The position numbers and the translations under genes are program-made. Positions 63,583-64,000 of a DNA stretch of 64,000 bases are shown here, one piece after another. Source of the stretch: Crassaminicella profunda (lineage in GTDB: Bacteria; Bacillota; Clostridia; Peptostreptococcales; Thermotaleaceae); the NCBI RefSeq assembly GCF_019884785.1, contig NZ_CP082326.1, positions 2,411,355 to 2,475,354 on the forward strand, read 5' to 3'. Numbering within the stretch: position 1 is the first letter of the stretch; every line of letters begins with the position of its first letter. The notes under the pieces were generated by a model. It saw only the letters and a program-made list of their open reading frames with translations. It had not been told where the DNA came from and searched no databases.

Positions 63583-64000
63583 TAAACTTATCCTCTTCAT
63601 CCCTTATCCCTTCATAAATTCTTCTTGATTCCTTTGTATATTCATTTAAACGTCTTAAATTAATAATCCATAAATAAATGACAAAAGGTATAAAGAAAAT
63701 CATCAATGTAGGAATGTTGGCCATTAAAATAAAATCAAATATACCGTGAAGAATAGCAGGGATTAGCAAAGCCTTTTTTAAATAACTTTTTCGTATTTCC
63801 TCATGTTTTGCAAATTTTGATAAGGATAGATAATATCCCATGGTAACACCAAAGAGCATATGGGCAGGAACAGACAAAATCCCTCGATAAAGTCCTATAT
63901 AAGGATTTGTTGCAAAACGAAATACCACATACATAATATTTTCCACTGTAGCAAATCCTAATGCAGAAAAAACTGCATAAACAATCCCATCTAGTTTTTC
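63578..64000 (-). CDS. PrsW-like membrane protease, C-terminal part (start outside window)
   Basis: The last 140 codons of a PrsW-family intramembrane protease, the type that cleaves anti-sigma factors in Bacillus. Reading in from the right edge: EKLDGIVYAVFSALGFATVE is the family motif (D-G-x-V-Y, then G-F-A-x-x-E-N), followed by PAHMLFGVTMGYY, which carries a conserved His, then a helix with HGIFDFILM, again a conserved His-Asp pair, and a basic cytoplasmic tail. The frame is open to the window edge, so the N-terminal helices and first Glu-Glu motif are missing. The GTG at 63946 is internal, not a start. Confidence 0.85.
   Translation of the reverse strand, partial: EKLDGIVYAVFSALGFATVENIMYVVFRFATNPYIGLYRGILSVPAHMLFGVTMGYYLSLSKFAKHEEIRKSYLKKALLIPAILHGIFDFILMANIPTLMIFFIPFVIYLWIINLRRLNEYTKESRRIYEGIRDEEDKFK

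Overview
The window is AT-rich, densely coded DNA from a spore-forming, motile, anaerobic member of the Clostridia (Firmicutes). The spore side is shown by a CwlD-type cortex amidase and by cotJB-cotJC. Motility is suggested by two methyl-accepting chemotaxis proteins, one with a sigma-D-like promoter, and an HD-GYP protein. Anaerobic metabolism is suggested by an EFR1-type flavodoxin/ferredoxin protein and a rubrerythrin-like protein. AGGAGG ribosome sites, frequent TTG and GTG starts and rho-independent terminators after most genes fit the Clostridia. I cannot name the genus. No rRNA, tRNA or CRISPR array was seen. Both edges cut a gene: a PAP2 phosphatase at the left and a PrsW-like membrane protease at the right.

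Layout. 0-16.4 kb: envelope and signalling genes (PAP2, TPR protein, chemoreceptor, CwlD, YfcE-type phosphoesterase, M1 and M14 peptidases, alanine racemase-like protein, FemAB-type ligase, DUF523, monofunctional GT51 glycosyltransferase, DUF167, HD-GYP) with several very small genes. 16.4-21.6 kb: a rubrerythrin-like gene, then an amino-acid module of a PucR regulator, a threonine-dehydratase-like enzyme, an ornithine-cyclodeaminase-family enzyme and an aminotransferase. 21.7-30.8 kb: an unknown protein, a MarR-MATE pair, an MFS transporter, an Eis-like acetyltransferase, htpG behind a perfect CIRCE element, and an EFR1 protein. 31-35.6 kb: a second chemoreceptor, bioA behind a near-ideal biotin operator, and a serine hydrolase preceded by a 20-codon ORF resembling a thioredoxin N-terminus.

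35.7-46.5 kb is the most distinctive part. A three-gene signalling operon encodes a seven-helix sensor without a kinase domain, a NarL-type response regulator and a seven-helix histidine kinase. Beside it lies a probable five-gene surface operon: a 33-codon gene translationally coupled to a DUF4870-like membrane protein, then a lipoprotein, an RCC1 beta-propeller fused to a probable LolA-like domain, and a 1236-residue BspA-type leucine-rich-repeat protein anchored by three SLH domains. Overlapping palindromes lie upstream of it.

46.9-52 kb looks recombinogenic: a Cys/Gly-rich 38-codon gene with a sigma-K-like promoter, a REP-associated tyrosine transposase flanked by GGGACA/TGTCCC palindromes (one forms the last codons of a DEAD-box helicase gene), short repeats, and two stretches that read like broken coding sequence. 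52-64 kb: an EamA transporter and cupin divergent from an XRE-cupin regulator, RlmD-type rRNA methyltransferase, a HAD phosphatase, a complete five-gene peptide ABC transporter operon, an MBL-fold hydrolase, cotJB-cotJC and the PrsW fragment.
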